Shown: in pieces, positions 29,021 through 38,845 of the stretch
Layout: each line of letters opens with the position of its first letter
Numbering within the stretch: position 1 is the stretch's first letter
Made by a program: the position numbers and the translations under genes
Source: Rhodobiaceae bacterium UBA7804
Lineage (GTDB): Bacteria; Pseudomonadota; Alphaproteobacteria; Parvibaculales; Parvibaculaceae
Direction: 5' to 3'
Assembly: GCA_002480495.1 (NCBI GenBank)
Contig: DLCG01000009.1
Coordinates: 474,566 to 538,565, forward strand
DNA: 64,000 nucleotides
Notes under the pieces: generated by a model
Databases searched by the model: none
What the model was told of the DNA's origin: nothing
What the model saw: the letters and a program-made list of their open reading frames with translations, nothing else

Positions 29021-30259
29021 ATGACGCATCTCTCGACCCTGCGCGTGAACGGCGACCGGCTGTGGCAGCGGCTCATGGCCGTCGGCGCGGTCGGCGAGAC
29101 CGCGCGGGGCGGCAGCAACCGTCAGGCCCTCACCGACCAGGACCAGGCCGCCCGGGAACTGTTTCTCGGCTGGGCCCGGGACGCCGGCTGCAGCGTGCGC
29201 GCCGACGCGGCCGGCAACCTGTTCGTGCGCCGCGCCGGACGCCGGGAGCTGGCGCCGGTCATGACCGGCAGCCACCTGGACACCCAGCCCACCGGCGGCA
29301 AGTTCGACGGCATCCTCGGGGTGCTCGGCGGCCTGGAGGTGATCGAAACGCTGAACGACGCCGGCGTCCAGACCGACCGTCCCCTGGAGGTCGTGGTCTG
29401 GACCAACGAGGAAGGCGCCCGCTTCGATACCGCCATGATGGGCAGCGCGGTCTGGTCCGGCGCCATGACCCTCGAGGACGCACGGGCGCTGACGGACCGC
29501 GCCGGGGTCTCGGTGGGCGACGAGCTGGACCGCCTGGGCTACGGCGCCGCGCCGCCCCCGGCGCCCCACGAGGTCGCCGCCGCCTTCGAGCTGCACATCG
29601 AGCAGGGTCCGGTACTGGAGGATGCCGGCATCCCCATCGGCGTGGTCACCGGGGTGCAGCACATGAGCCGACACCGGATCGTCGTCGAGGGTGAGGAGTG
29701 CCATGCCGGGCCCACGCCCATGGCGCTGCGGCGGGATCCCATGATGGCGCTGGCGCGCTTTCTGCCCGAGCTTTACGCGGTGGCGGACGCGCACGCGCCG
29801 GACGGCCGGGTGACCATCGGGTTCATCGACGCCCGTCCGGGGTCCGGCAACACGGTGCCCGGCCGCCTCGAGCTGACGGTGGACGTCCGCCATCCGGACG
29901 CCGGCCGTTACGACGCCATGGTCTGGGCCTGCGAAGCCGCCGTCGCCGAGGCCTGCGGCACCCTGGGCCTGCCGGCCACCTGGACCCGGTTCTGGCATGC
30001 GCCGGGCGTGACCTTCGCAGCCCGGTGCATCGACGCGGTGCGCGCAGCGGTGGCCATCACCGGGCACGATCACCTCGAGCTGGTGAGCGGAGCCGGACAC
30101 GACGCCTGCAACGTCGCTCCCCTCGCGCCCACCAGCATGATCTTCGTGCCGTGCCGCGACGGCATCAGCCACAACGAGGCGGAGTGGGCGACGCCGGCGC
30201 ACTGCGCGGCCGGCACCGACGTGCTGCTCCACGCCATGCTGCACGCGGCCAGGGCCTGA
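29021..30259 (+). CDS. Zn-dependent M20 amidohydrolase (allantoate/N-carbamoyl amino acid hydrolase)
   Basis: A 412-residue metal hydrolase. Zinc ligands are seen in GSHLDTQPTGGKFDG (His/Asp near residue 83-95), NEEGARF (near 128) and HIEQGPVLE (near 190). A C-terminal His lies in SGAGHDACNVAP. This combination defines the hydantoinase/carbamoylase (AllC/HyuC) branch, acting on allantoate, N-carbamoyl-beta-alanine or N-carbamoyl-amino acids. No purine or pyrimidine catabolism genes lie nearby to choose between them. Strong GAGGAGG ribosome site. Confidence 0.92.
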   Translation: MTHLSTLRVNGDRLWQRLMAVGAVGETARGGSNRQALTDQDQAARELFLGWARDAGCSVRADAAGNLFVRRAGRRELAPVMTGSHLDTQPTGGKFDGILGVLGGLEVIETLNDAGVQTDRPLEVVVWTNEEGARFDTAMMGSAVWSGAMTLEDARALTDRAGVSVGDELDRLGYGAAPPPAPHEVAAAFELHIEQGPVLEDAGIPIGVVTGVQHMSRHRIVVEGEECHAGPTPMALRRDPMMALARFLPELYAVADAHAPDGRVTIGFIDARPGSGNTVPGRLELTVDVRHPDAGRYDAMVWACEAAVAEACGTLGLPATWTRFWHAPGVTFAARCIDAVRAAVAITGHDHLELVSGAGHDACNVAPLAPTSMIFVPCRDGISHNEAEWATPAHCAAGTDVLLHAMLHAARA

Positions 30260-30296
30260 CCGGCCCGCGGCCGGCGGTGCCGCGGCGGCAATCCGT

Positions 30297-30725
30297 TCAG
30301 CGTTCCCGGCGATCCTCGGGCACGTCGAACGCCTTGATGGCCTGCAGCAGCGCGCGGCAGGTGACCTGACCGACCATCCGGCCCTGACGGTCGACCACCG
30401 GCCGCCGGCGCCGCTTGCGCTCGAGCATCGACGCCGCCACGTCGATGATGTCGTCGTCGGCCAGCACGGTCTCCACCTCGGTGGTCATGTGGTCGCTCAC
30501 CGGATGGTGGCCCACCTCCTCCTTGTGATAGGTGGCCTTGAGAATGGCCCGCAGACAGTCGAGCTCCGAGAGGATGCCAACCGGCCGGCCGTCGCCGTCC
30601 ACCACGGTGACGCCGGAGATCTTGTTGACGAGTATCTGGTGAATGGCCTCGAAGATGTCCGTGTCCGGCGCGACCACCACCGGGCGGGTGAGCATGTAGT
30701 CCCGCACCCTGACCGACTTCAGCAT
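30297..30725 (-). CDS. two-CBS-domain protein
   Basis: A 142-residue cytoplasmic protein built of a CBS pair (about 1-62 and 70-135). Features are VRDYMLTRPVVVAPDTDIFEAIHQIL, GVTVVDGDGRPVGILSE and RRPVVDRQGRMVGQVT. Such stand-alone modules bind adenine nucleotides and tune partners, but none is adjacent. Convergent with the amidohydrolase gene and divergent from the acyl-CoA synthetase gene. Confidence 0.9.
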   Translation of the reverse strand: MLKSVRVRDYMLTRPVVVAPDTDIFEAIHQILVNKISGVTVVDGDGRPVGILSELDCLRAILKATYHKEEVGHHPVSDHMTTEVETVLADDDIIDVAASMLERKRRRRPVVDRQGRMVGQVTCRALLQAIKAFDVPEDRRER

Positions 30726-30807
30726 GACGTTCCCCTTCCGTCGCCGCGATCGACAGGCCGAGCATTACCCGCCGGCGGCCCCGCGTCTACTGTTACCGCC
30801 GGCGGTC

Positions 30808-30836
30808 TTGGCTTAGCCTCTACAACGCGTTATAGA
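30808..30836 (+). promoter_or_regulatory. sigma70 promoter overlapping an 18-bp palindrome
   Basis: TTGGCT (30808-30813), 17 bases and TATAGA (30831-30836) form a promoter. TCTACAACGCGTTATAGA (30819-30836) is a palindrome with one mismatched pair and covers the -10 box and part of the spacer, a typical repressor site. It drives the acyl-CoA synthetase gene. The binding protein is not encoded next to it. Confidence 0.75.
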
Positions 30837-30865
30837 TGACCGACGCCACTGGAGGGGAGCCCATC

Positions 30866-32431
30866 ATGACCGAGACCGCGGCCGATCCGCTGACTCTGCT
30901 TGCCGACAATCTGCAGGACAAACCCGCGCTCATCGACGACCGTCCCGACGGCACGGTGCTCCAATGGAGCTTCGCCGAGCTCGAAGCCAACGCCAACCGC
31001 CTGGCCCGGGTGTTCCTGAACCACGGCATCGAACCCGGCGACCGGGTGCTGTGGTGCGGCCACAATTCGCTCTGGGCGGTGGCCTGCGGCCACGCGGCGC
31101 GCAAGATCGGCGCCGTGTCGGTGCCGCTCAACTACCGGCTGACCCCTGAAGAGGCGGCGTACGTCGCAGACAACTCCGACGCCAAGGTCGGCTTCATCGA
31201 CGCCGAATACGTCGAGCTGTTCGAGACCATCCGCGCCGAGGCGCCCCGGATGGCCCACGTGCTGGTGTTCGACGGCGAGCCCGGCCGGGACATGCAGGCG
31301 CTCCAGCCGCTGCTGGACGCCGAGGCGTCCAGCGCCGTCCAGGCGGCGCCCGCCGGCGCCCAGGCGGGCACCATGATCTACACGTCGGGCACCACCGGAA
31401 AACCCAAGGGCGCGGTGCGCACCGGCATCGGCGATCCCCAGCAGACCCTGGGGCTGCTCGAAATGATCGGCTACGCCGCGGACGACGTGTACATCCCCAC
31501 CGGACCGCTCTACCACTCGGGCCCGAGCGGTTTCCTGGCCATCTCCACCAACCTCGGCAACACCTCGATCATCCAGCGCAGCTTCGACCCCGAGGACTGG
31601 CTGCGGCTGGTGGACAAGTACAAGGTCACGGCGACCTTCTCGGCGCCGACGCCGATCCGCCGGATCATCCAACTCGACGAGTCGATCCTCAAACGCTACG
31701 ACCGCTCCAGCATGCGGATCATGATCGCCAACGCGGCGCCCTGGTCGTACGCGCTGAAGATGTCCTACCTGGACTGGTTCCCCGAGAACTCGCTGTTCGA
31801 GGTCTACGGCTCCACCGAGCTGGGGGTGAACACGGTGCTGCGGCCGGAGTACCAGCGCGAGAAGAAAGGCTCCTGCGGGCAGCCGGCGCCGGGGGTCGAG
31901 ATCCAGCTCTTCGACGAGGAAGGCAACACGGTGGACGAGCCCCACAAGCCGGGCGAGCTGTTCGTGCGCTCGGCGAGCGTGTTCTCGACCTACCACAAGG
32001 CCCACGACAAGTTCATGGAAGACCGCCGGGACGGCTGGCAGACCGTGGGCGACATCGCCTATTTCGACGAGGACGGGTTCTACTACATCTGCGACCGCAA
32101 GAAGGACATGATCATCTCGGGCGGGGTGAACATCTATCCGGCGGAAATCGAGGACGCGCTGGAACACCATGCCGACGTCATGGACGTGGCGGTGTTCGGC
32201 ATTCCCGACGAGGAGTGGGGGGAGAAGGTGCACGCCAGCGTGGTGAAGCGGCCGGGCTCGAGCCTGGACGCGGCGGCCCTGACGGCCTTCGCTCGGGAGC
32301 ACCTGGCGGGGTACAAGGTGCCCCGGTCGATCGAGTTCATCGAAGAGATTCCGAAGACCGGCACCGGGAAGATTCTCAAGCGGGTGCTGCGGGATCCGTT
32401 CTGGAAGGGTCATCAGTCCAAGGTGGTCTGA
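30866..32431 (+). CDS. AMP-forming acyl-CoA synthetase
   Basis: A 521-residue member of the ANL superfamily. Motifs are TMIYTSGTTGKPKGAVRTG (P-loop, near residue 170), the ATP motif YGSTELG (near 325), GDIAYFDEDGFYYICDRKKDMI and the C-terminal catalytic Lys in KTGTGKILKR. It activates a carboxylic acid to acyl-AMP and then acyl-CoA. Chain preference is not evident. I chose ATG 30866, which follows GGAGGGG; an earlier in-frame ATG at 30836 lies in the -10 box. Confidence 0.93.
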   Translation: MTETAADPLTLLADNLQDKPALIDDRPDGTVLQWSFAELEANANRLARVFLNHGIEPGDRVLWCGHNSLWAVACGHAARKIGAVSVPLNYRLTPEEAAYVADNSDAKVGFIDAEYVELFETIRAEAPRMAHVLVFDGEPGRDMQALQPLLDAEASSAVQAAPAGAQAGTMIYTSGTTGKPKGAVRTGIGDPQQTLGLLEMIGYAADDVYIPTGPLYHSGPSGFLAISTNLGNTSIIQRSFDPEDWLRLVDKYKVTATFSAPTPIRRIIQLDESILKRYDRSSMRIMIANAAPWSYALKMSYLDWFPENSLFEVYGSTELGVNTVLRPEYQREKKGSCGQPAPGVEIQLFDEEGNTVDEPHKPGELFVRSASVFSTYHKAHDKFMEDRRDGWQTVGDIAYFDEDGFYYICDRKKDMIISGGVNIYPAEIEDALEHHADVMDVAVFGIPDEEWGEKVHASVVKRPGSSLDAAALTAFAREHLAGYKVPRSIEFIEEIPKTGTGKILKRVLRDPFWKGHQSKVV

Positions 32432-32451
32432 TCGAGGGGGCCGGCGTGTGC

Positions 32452-32593
32452 CGGCGAGGGGCGAGGTTGCCGTCTAGGGCCTCGCTCAGCCGCTCCGCGG
32501 TTCCCTCACTTGGCGAAGTTGCCCGCTGCGCGGTCAATTCGCCGCGCTCGGCTTCGCTACACGGCCTGACGACGGCAACCTCGCCCCTCGCCG
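32452..32593. repeat. 142-bp element bounded by 23-bp perfect inverted repeats
   Basis: Positions 32452-32474 and 32571-32593 are exact reverse complements over 23 bases (inner part AGGGGCGAGGTTGCCGTC). The 96-base interior can form further stems, for example GGCGAA (32512-32517) with TTCGCC (32538-32543). It lies between the convergent acyl-CoA synthetase and unknown 347-residue genes. It could be a MITE or REP-like repeat, a bidirectional terminator or a structured RNA. No target-site duplication is obvious. Confidence 0.75.
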
Positions 32594-32679
32594 TCACCCG
32601 CTCGACGCCGTTCTGAATCCATATGCGCCTGGTCTGACGACCCTCGCGTGCGCGCTTCGTGCTGCCTGGACGTTCCGGG
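32594..32679. other. intergenic remainder, nothing recognised
   Basis: The sequence from the right arm of the inverted repeat to the stop of the 347-residue protein gene shows no ORF with a ribosome site and no clear terminator. Short in-frame translations crossing the repeat are not convincing genes. Confidence 0.5.
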
Positions 32680-33723
32680 CTAGCGGGAGGTCCGGGGGGC
32701 GATGAGCCATTGGAGGCCGTCGCCGTCGGGGCGGCATTCCAGGGTCTTGAGCTGGCGCTGGGAGGACATCGTGCCCTGCCAGAGGTGTTGCCAGCAGTGC
32801 AGGAGGAGGTCGCGTTCGTCACCGGTGAGGCCGCGGACGACGCGCAGGCCGGCGTGGCGGACGGTGGCGCTTCCGGCGCGGCCTTCGACGACGGCGTCGT
32901 CGCCCATGCCCGAGAACATGCGGGCGAGATAGTCGGCGGCAGCGGCGACGTCGCCGTCGGCGGCGCCGATCATGGCGGCGGTTTCCTGGAAGTACTGCAG
33001 GCCGATCAGGCGGGCGGCGGTGGCGCCGAGCTCGCGGGCGTCGTCGGGGCCGACGACGGCGGCGAGCTCGCAGAGGCCGTTGCGGACGTATTCCAGGGCG
33101 TAGTTGCGGTTGGCCTTCTCCAGGCGCAGGGGGTTCCACTGGTCCGCCGGGGGCCGGGGCTGGCGGTCGGGGTCATAAGGGGGCGGCAGCTCGTCCTTGG
33201 CGAAGCGGAGGCGTTCTTCGGGGGCGAGGTCGCGGTCGTATTCCTGGAAGTAGCCGCACAGGCCGAACTCGCCGGTCATGTCCTCGGAGACGCAGACGTA
33301 GCCGAGGCGCGGGTTCTCCAGGGAGACGCCGTTGTGGGCGTACCAGCCGCGCAGGAAGCCGCGGCTGACCTCGACGGGCACGCCGCACAGGGTCGGGCCG
33401 TGGTACATCCAGCGCGGATAGCGGAACCGCACCCAGGCTTTGCGGTCGCTCTCCTCCATGTACTCGACGCCGACGCCGCCCATGTTGTTGGAGAGCACGT
33501 GATAGCGGGCGCAGGCGACGGCGTGGGGCAGCTCCGCCAGGCCGAGCTTGTCGAAGCTCGACAGGAACTTCTCCAGGTGCTGGCGGCGGAACAGCCGGAA
33601 CATCCAGTCCCCCACCACCTCCGGGCCCCGCCGTGACGACACCATGAGCTGCAGGCCGAGCAGATAGGCGTGGTGCAGATGGGCCTGGGCGCGGATCGCC
33701 CGGATCTCCATGGGCTCGGTCAT
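32680..33723 (-). CDS. conserved-looking protein of unknown function
   Basis: I do not recognise this 347-residue protein. It has no signal peptide or membrane helix. The N-terminal third is helical and His-rich (RAQAHLHHAYLLGLQL). The middle has aromatic segments (WVRFRYPRWMYHGP; GWYAHNGVSL). The C-terminal part looks helical and ends in a short beta-like region. Codon use fits the neighbourhood, so it is a real gene. It sits between the acyl-CoA synthetase (convergent) and the patatin (same strand, 36 bases upstream), suggesting but not proving a lipid-related role. Confidence 0.75.
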   Translation of the reverse strand: MTEPMEIRAIRAQAHLHHAYLLGLQLMVSSRRGPEVVGDWMFRLFRRQHLEKFLSSFDKLGLAELPHAVACARYHVLSNNMGGVGVEYMEESDRKAWVRFRYPRWMYHGPTLCGVPVEVSRGFLRGWYAHNGVSLENPRLGYVCVSEDMTGEFGLCGYFQEYDRDLAPEERLRFAKDELPPPYDPDRQPRPPADQWNPLRLEKANRNYALEYVRNGLCELAAVVGPDDARELGATAARLIGLQYFQETAAMIGAADGDVAAAADYLARMFSGMGDDAVVEGRAGSATVRHAGLRVVRGLTGDERDLLLHCWQHLWQGTMSSQRQLKTLECRPDGDGLQWLIAPRTSR

Positions 33724-33759
33724 CGGTCGGTCTCCCTCGCGTGCAGGAGGGAGACTACC

Positions 33760-35220
33760 TCAGGCGTGGGCGTAGATGTGCTCGGTCTCCAGCCGGTCGA
33801 GTATGGCGTCCAGGGTCCGGGAGATCCTGGTGCAGTTGCGGATCATCTCGATCCGCGGCCAGGTGGCGAGCTCCCCCTCGCGGATGAGCCCCTGCACCTC
33901 CCCTTCCGAGAGGATCGACAGCAGCTTGCGCGGGTCCCAGAAGCGCCGGCGCGGCAGGATGTTGATGTCCGCCGTGTAGTCCTGGGTGGCGATGCTGAAG
34001 AACATGCGCGTGGCGATGTTCAGCGGATACAGGTCCTTGGTCATCTCGACCATGAACGGATAGGTCGCCCGCAGCCATTCGCGGCTGGCGTTCTGGTTGA
34101 TCTCCCAGAGCCGGCCGAACAGGTTGTCCGACCCCCAGTTGTCGCGAATCGCCCACAGTGCGATGGGATTGGTCTGGCTGGTGATGAAGTGGTTCACGCC
34201 GTACAGCCGGATCAGCCGCTTGGCCGGCAGGTCGTCGGTGACGGAACCGTCCACCCACTGGCGGCTCGGCACGTAGGGCTGACGCTGGCCGAGGCGGTTC
34301 TTCGCCGCCAGGGTCACCGGGGGGAAGATGCCGGGGATCGCGCAGCTCGCCAGCACCGCCTCGCGGATGTACACGTTGGGCGAGGTGATGGCGTTCAGCA
34401 GCCGTGACTGCTGGTGCATCTCCCGGGGCGACACCGAGATGTTGATGCGCCGGCCGGTCAGCTCGAAGGCTTCCTGAAAGGTGAGATCGGGAATCTGGTG
34501 CTCGACGAAGCCGCGCACCTCCTGAATGCTCATGCGCTTGTTGCCGCGCATCAGGTCTTTCTCGGCCTCGCCGACCTCGTCGAACACGTTGACGATGGTG
34601 CGCGGCTGGAACACCTCGTGCAGCGCGTCGTCGGTGCGGGTGCCGACGATGGCCGCCACCAGCGAACCGGCGCTGGCGCCGGACAGTACGTTCGGCAGCA
34701 GGTCCTGCTCCACCAGCGCCTTGATGACGCCGACGTGGAACGGACCGAGCGCGCCGGCGCCGGACAGCATGAGCGCCGTACGGCCGAAGCAGTGACTGGC
34801 GCGCCGGAAGAACTCCAGCTTCTCGGAGAGCGGAATGTCGCCCGGGTCCGCGGCGGCGACCTGCTCGAGGGCGGCGGCCTGCTCGTCGATGTAGCGGGTG
34901 ATGAGTTCCTTGGTGCCGAACTTGGACTGGCGGTAGAGGCGCGTGGACCCCATGCCGCCCATGTTGCCGTGGATGCCTTCGTTCAGATAGTAGAGCAGCC
35001 GATGCGGGTCGCCGGAGGCACGCACGCCCTGGATTTCGTCCAGGCGGCGCCGGATGACCCGGTAGTCGTAGAGGTCGCTCGCTTCCTTGCGGCGCCAGGC
35101 GGCGGCACCGGAGCGCTCGTCTTCGGCGAGCGCCGCGGCCTTCCAATCATCGTAGGTGGCCGCGCCCTCGAGGCGGGGAGCGGCGGGCACGCTGGCGGCG
35201 GGCGAGGCGGTCATCTCCAT
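33760..35220 (-). CDS. patatin-like phospholipase with DUF3336 domain
   Basis: A 486-residue lipid acyl hydrolase. A DUF3336 region (about 20-165) precedes the patatin core: oxyanion loop SGAGALGPFHVG, nucleophile elbow GASAGS near residue 195, and the Asp of the Ser-Asp dyad in WVDGSVTDDLPAKRL near 335. This DUF3336-patatin order also occurs in eukaryotic TGL-type lipases and bacterial relatives acting on triglycerides or phospholipids. I used ATG 35220. A GTG at 35256 lies inside a palindrome and would be an unlikely start. Confidence 0.9.
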   Translation of the reverse strand: MEMTASPAASVPAAPRLEGAATYDDWKAAALAEDERSGAAAWRRKEASDLYDYRVIRRRLDEIQGVRASGDPHRLLYYLNEGIHGNMGGMGSTRLYRQSKFGTKELITRYIDEQAAALEQVAAADPGDIPLSEKLEFFRRASHCFGRTALMLSGAGALGPFHVGVIKALVEQDLLPNVLSGASAGSLVAAIVGTRTDDALHEVFQPRTIVNVFDEVGEAEKDLMRGNKRMSIQEVRGFVEHQIPDLTFQEAFELTGRRINISVSPREMHQQSRLLNAITSPNVYIREAVLASCAIPGIFPPVTLAAKNRLGQRQPYVPSRQWVDGSVTDDLPAKRLIRLYGVNHFITSQTNPIALWAIRDNWGSDNLFGRLWEINQNASREWLRATYPFMVEMTKDLYPLNIATRMFFSIATQDYTADINILPRRRFWDPRKLLSILSEGEVQGLIREGELATWPRIEMIRNCTRISRTLDAILDRLETEHIYAHA

Positions 35221-35242
35221 GAGGGGGAGCAACCTCGTGTCT

Positions 35243-35259
35243 ATTGTGTACTGCACAAT
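35243..35259. promoter_or_regulatory. palindromic operator candidate upstream of patatin
   Basis: ATTGTGTACTGCACAAT has perfect six-base arms ATTGTG/CACAAT around five bases. It lies 23 bases before the chosen patatin start. The form suits a helix-turn-helix dimer. Confidence 0.5.
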
Positions 35260-35317
35260 CTAGCCCATCGCGGCCGGAATGCAACCGCGGCAGGGCGCCC
35301 ACTCGCCGGTTCGTGGC

Positions 35318-35752
35318 TCAGTCGTCGTCCCGCGCCGGCTTCCCGTCACCGAACAGCGCATCGAGCCGGGCCCGGGCGGACGCCTCCCGTTCCCCGTGCT
35401 CCCGGCCGGCACCGGCTTCGGGCCGGTCCGCGTCCGCCCCCTCCCCGGCGTCGCCGAACAGCGCGTCGAGGCGGGCCCGCGCCTGACCGTCATCGGCCGC
35501 GCCGGCGCCCTTCCCCGCCGACGCGGCGCCGGGGTTCAGCGCGAAGAAGTCACAGAAGTTGGCCGCCGTCCGGTCGGTCGGCGGCTCCGCCCGATCCTCG
35601 CGGCACTGGTCGGCCAGGTCCGGCGCGTAGTGGCGGCACATCCGGCAGCAGTGCACCGGCTCGCCGCAGTGTGGGCAGTACTCGTGGCGGCTCACCGGCA
35701 GCGGCAGTTCCGGCAGGCGCCGGCCGCAGTTCCAGCAGTCGACCTCGTCCAT
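35318..35752 (-). CDS. zinc-ribbon protein with duplicated C-terminal motif
   Basis: A 144-residue soluble protein. The N-terminus has metal-binding Cys/His sets CWNCG, EYCPHCGEPVHCCRMCRHY and a further Cys in DQCRE, ending in ANFCDFF, so one or two zinc ribbons are likely (about residues 6-70). The C-terminal tail is charged and disordered-looking and carries RARLDALFGD twice (about residues 94-103 and 126-135). Divergent from the POT transporter gene. Function unknown; the duplicated motif could be a peptide that binds a partner protein. Confidence 0.8.
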   Translation of the reverse strand: MDEVDCWNCGRRLPELPLPVSRHEYCPHCGEPVHCCRMCRHYAPDLADQCREDRAEPPTDRTAANFCDFFALNPGAASAGKGAGAADDGQARARLDALFGDAGEGADADRPEAGAGREHGEREASARARLDALFGDGKPARDDD

Positions 35753-35819
35753 GCTTCGCTCCCGCAGATCGCCTGCCGCGGATGATAAGCTCGCCCCAGC
35801 GAGGCACAAGGGAGCGGGC

Positions 35820-37226
<1,407 letters not shown>

Positions 37227-37353
37227 CGCTGGTACGGCCATTGCTTCTCTTCCCGTGAACCGTCCGGGAGGGCGCGGCGCGCCCGCCGGACGCGGCGGCC
37301 GCACGGTCCGCCGCGTTGTAATTCCTACACGGCCCGGACCACAGGAGGGAAAC
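37227..37353 (+). other. 127-base intergenic region
   Basis: Between the peptide transporter and SpoIIAA-like genes. It holds GC-rich palindromes around 37275-37315 and the AGGAGGGA ribosome site of the next gene, but no promoter I would call. Confidence 0.4.
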
Positions 37354-37725
37354 ATGCTGTCCGTCACCCAGACCACCGATCACTTCGCCATCGTCGACGC
37401 CGCGGGCACGCTGACGGCCGGTGACTACGACCGGTTCGAGGCCGAGCTCGACGAGCTGGCCCGCCAGCGCGACGAACTGAACCTGCTCATCCGGCTCACC
37501 GACTTTCACGGCTGGAAGCCCAAGGCGCTGTGGCAGGACGTCAAGCTGGATCTGGCCTACGGCGACCAGCTCGACCGCGTCGCCGTCGTCGGTCATGCGG
37601 ACTGGCAGGACTGGATGACGCGGCTGGCGGATCCGTTCATGGACGCCGACGTGCGCTACTTCGACAAGTCGGAGGCGCCGGGCGCCGTCGGCTGGCTGCT
37701 GGCGTCCCGCCAGGCTGCGACATGA
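37354..37725 (+). CDS. SpoIIAA-like / STAS-fold protein
   Basis: A 123-residue protein of the SpoIIAA-like (DUF3478) family. Features are DHFAIVDAAGTLTAGDYDRFEAEL, then LLIRLTDFHGWKPKALWQDVKLDL and VAVVGHADWQDWMTRLADPFM. The phosphorylatable Ser of true anti-anti-sigma factors is not evident. Role unknown, possibly lipid or ligand binding. Clear AGGAGGG ribosome site. Confidence 0.87.
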   Translation: MLSVTQTTDHFAIVDAAGTLTAGDYDRFEAELDELARQRDELNLLIRLTDFHGWKPKALWQDVKLDLAYGDQLDRVAVVGHADWQDWMTRLADPFMDADVRYFDKSEAPGAVGWLLASRQAAT

Positions 37726-37792
37726 ACGGCCCCCTGCCCCGCAGCCCGGGCCATCGAACCCTTCAGCGAGTCACCAGGGGAACGAGGACGTC

Positions 37793-38254
37793 ATGACACA
37801 TCTGCCAACACACGCGATCCTTTGCATCACCGCCGCGGCGCTGTCGGCCATGCTGCCTGCCGCAGCCGGAGCGCGCACCGAAGCCGTCCGGGAGTTCGAC
37901 GGCCTGACGGCGTACTGCAGCACGGTCAATACCGCCGAGCTGTCTCCGGAGTCCCTGAGCCGGTACGGCGTCGAGCCGGGCGCGGACCGGGGGCTGCTCA
38001 CCTGCCAGGTGCGGCCGGCTCGGGCCGGGGCCGGCCCGGCCACCCTGGCCGCCGACGTCGAGGCACAGGTTCACGGCCTCGGCGAGCCGCCCCGGGCGGT
38101 GGCGATGCGGGAAACCGAGTCGGACGGCTACATCAGCTACATCGGCACGTACGCGGCGAACAGCCGCTACCCGCTGGAGTTCACCGTCACCATCGACGTC
38201 GCGGACGCCGGGTCCGTGGCGCTCGAGATGACGGACCACGATCCGCGGCCCTGA
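37793..38254 (+). CDS. exported DUF4426 protein
   Basis: A 153-residue protein with a signal peptide ending about residue 27 (AAGARTEA). The mature segment FDGLTAYCSTVNTAELSPESLSRYGVE agrees with the DUF4426 family, small periplasmic immunoglobulin-like proteins of gammaproteobacteria with unknown function. Two Cys residues could form a disulfide. Co-directional with the SpoIIAA-like gene. Confidence 0.85.
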   Translation: MTHLPTHAILCITAAALSAMLPAAAGARTEAVREFDGLTAYCSTVNTAELSPESLSRYGVEPGADRGLLTCQVRPARAGAGPATLAADVEAQVHGLGEPPRAVAMRETESDGYISYIGTYAANSRYPLEFTVTIDVADAGSVALEMTDHDPRP

Positions 38255-38269
38255 CGTGCTGCGGCCGGC

Positions 38270-38737
38270 TCAGTCCCAGTCGCGATACGGCGTGCGGGTG
38301 AGGCTGGCGTTGTAGTAGCGGGGCTCACCGGTCACCTCCCGCCCCACCCAGGGCGGCAGCGGCGGCGCGTCGTCCTCGTGCGCCAGCTCGACCTCGGCGA
38401 CGACCAGCCCGTCGTTGGCGCCGGAGAAGACGTCCAGCTCCCACAGGTAGCCCGCGTGCTCGATCCGGTAGCGGACCTTCTCCACCGGGTGTCCCACGGC
38501 CAGGGCGTCGAGCATCTCCCGGGCATCCTCGGGCGGGACCGGATACTCGAACTCGAGGCGCCGGCTGCCCGCGCCGGGTCCCTTCACGTTCAACCACGCG
38601 CCCGCGCCGGTGATTCGCAGCCGCACGGAACCGCCCGCATCCGCCCGGAGATAACCCTGCACCATCGGCTCCGCCGGAACCCCGTCGAGATCCGGCAGGT
38701 CGTCGACCAGGAACTTGCGCTCGATCTCTACCGGCAT
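38270..38737 (-). CDS. CYTH-domain tripolyphosphatase-like protein
   Basis: A 155-residue single CYTH domain opening MPVEIERKFLVDD, the ExExK metal-triphosphate motif. Later come SVRLRITG, WLNVKG, LEFEYPVP, VRYRI and VVAEVEL, which line the eight-stranded tunnel. The family hydrolyses inorganic or organic triphosphates (for example tripolyphosphate or thiamine triphosphate) or, in class IV, cyclises ATP. No extra domain is present to narrow this. An upstream in-frame start at 38767 is less likely because the motif is normally at the very N-terminus. Confidence 0.9.
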   Translation of the reverse strand: MPVEIERKFLVDDLPDLDGVPAEPMVQGYLRADAGGSVRLRITGAGAWLNVKGPGAGSRRLEFEYPVPPEDAREMLDALAVGHPVEKVRYRIEHAGYLWELDVFSGANDGLVVAEVELAHEDDAPPLPPWVGREVTGEPRYYNASLTRTPYRDWD

Positions 38738-38845
38738 CGCGCGATCCGCCCGCTGCGGCACGGACACCTGCCATGGCGTGAACGCCGTCTCATATTCCGA
38801 CCCGCCCGGTGACTAAGCTCACGGTTCAGTTTGGACAATCGAGCC

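Noticed and set aside
32376..32822. Minus-strand 148-codon frame through the inverted-repeat element
   Set aside because: It covers the ends of two real genes and the palindrome, has no ribosome site, and its readable appearance comes from GC-rich repeat sequence.
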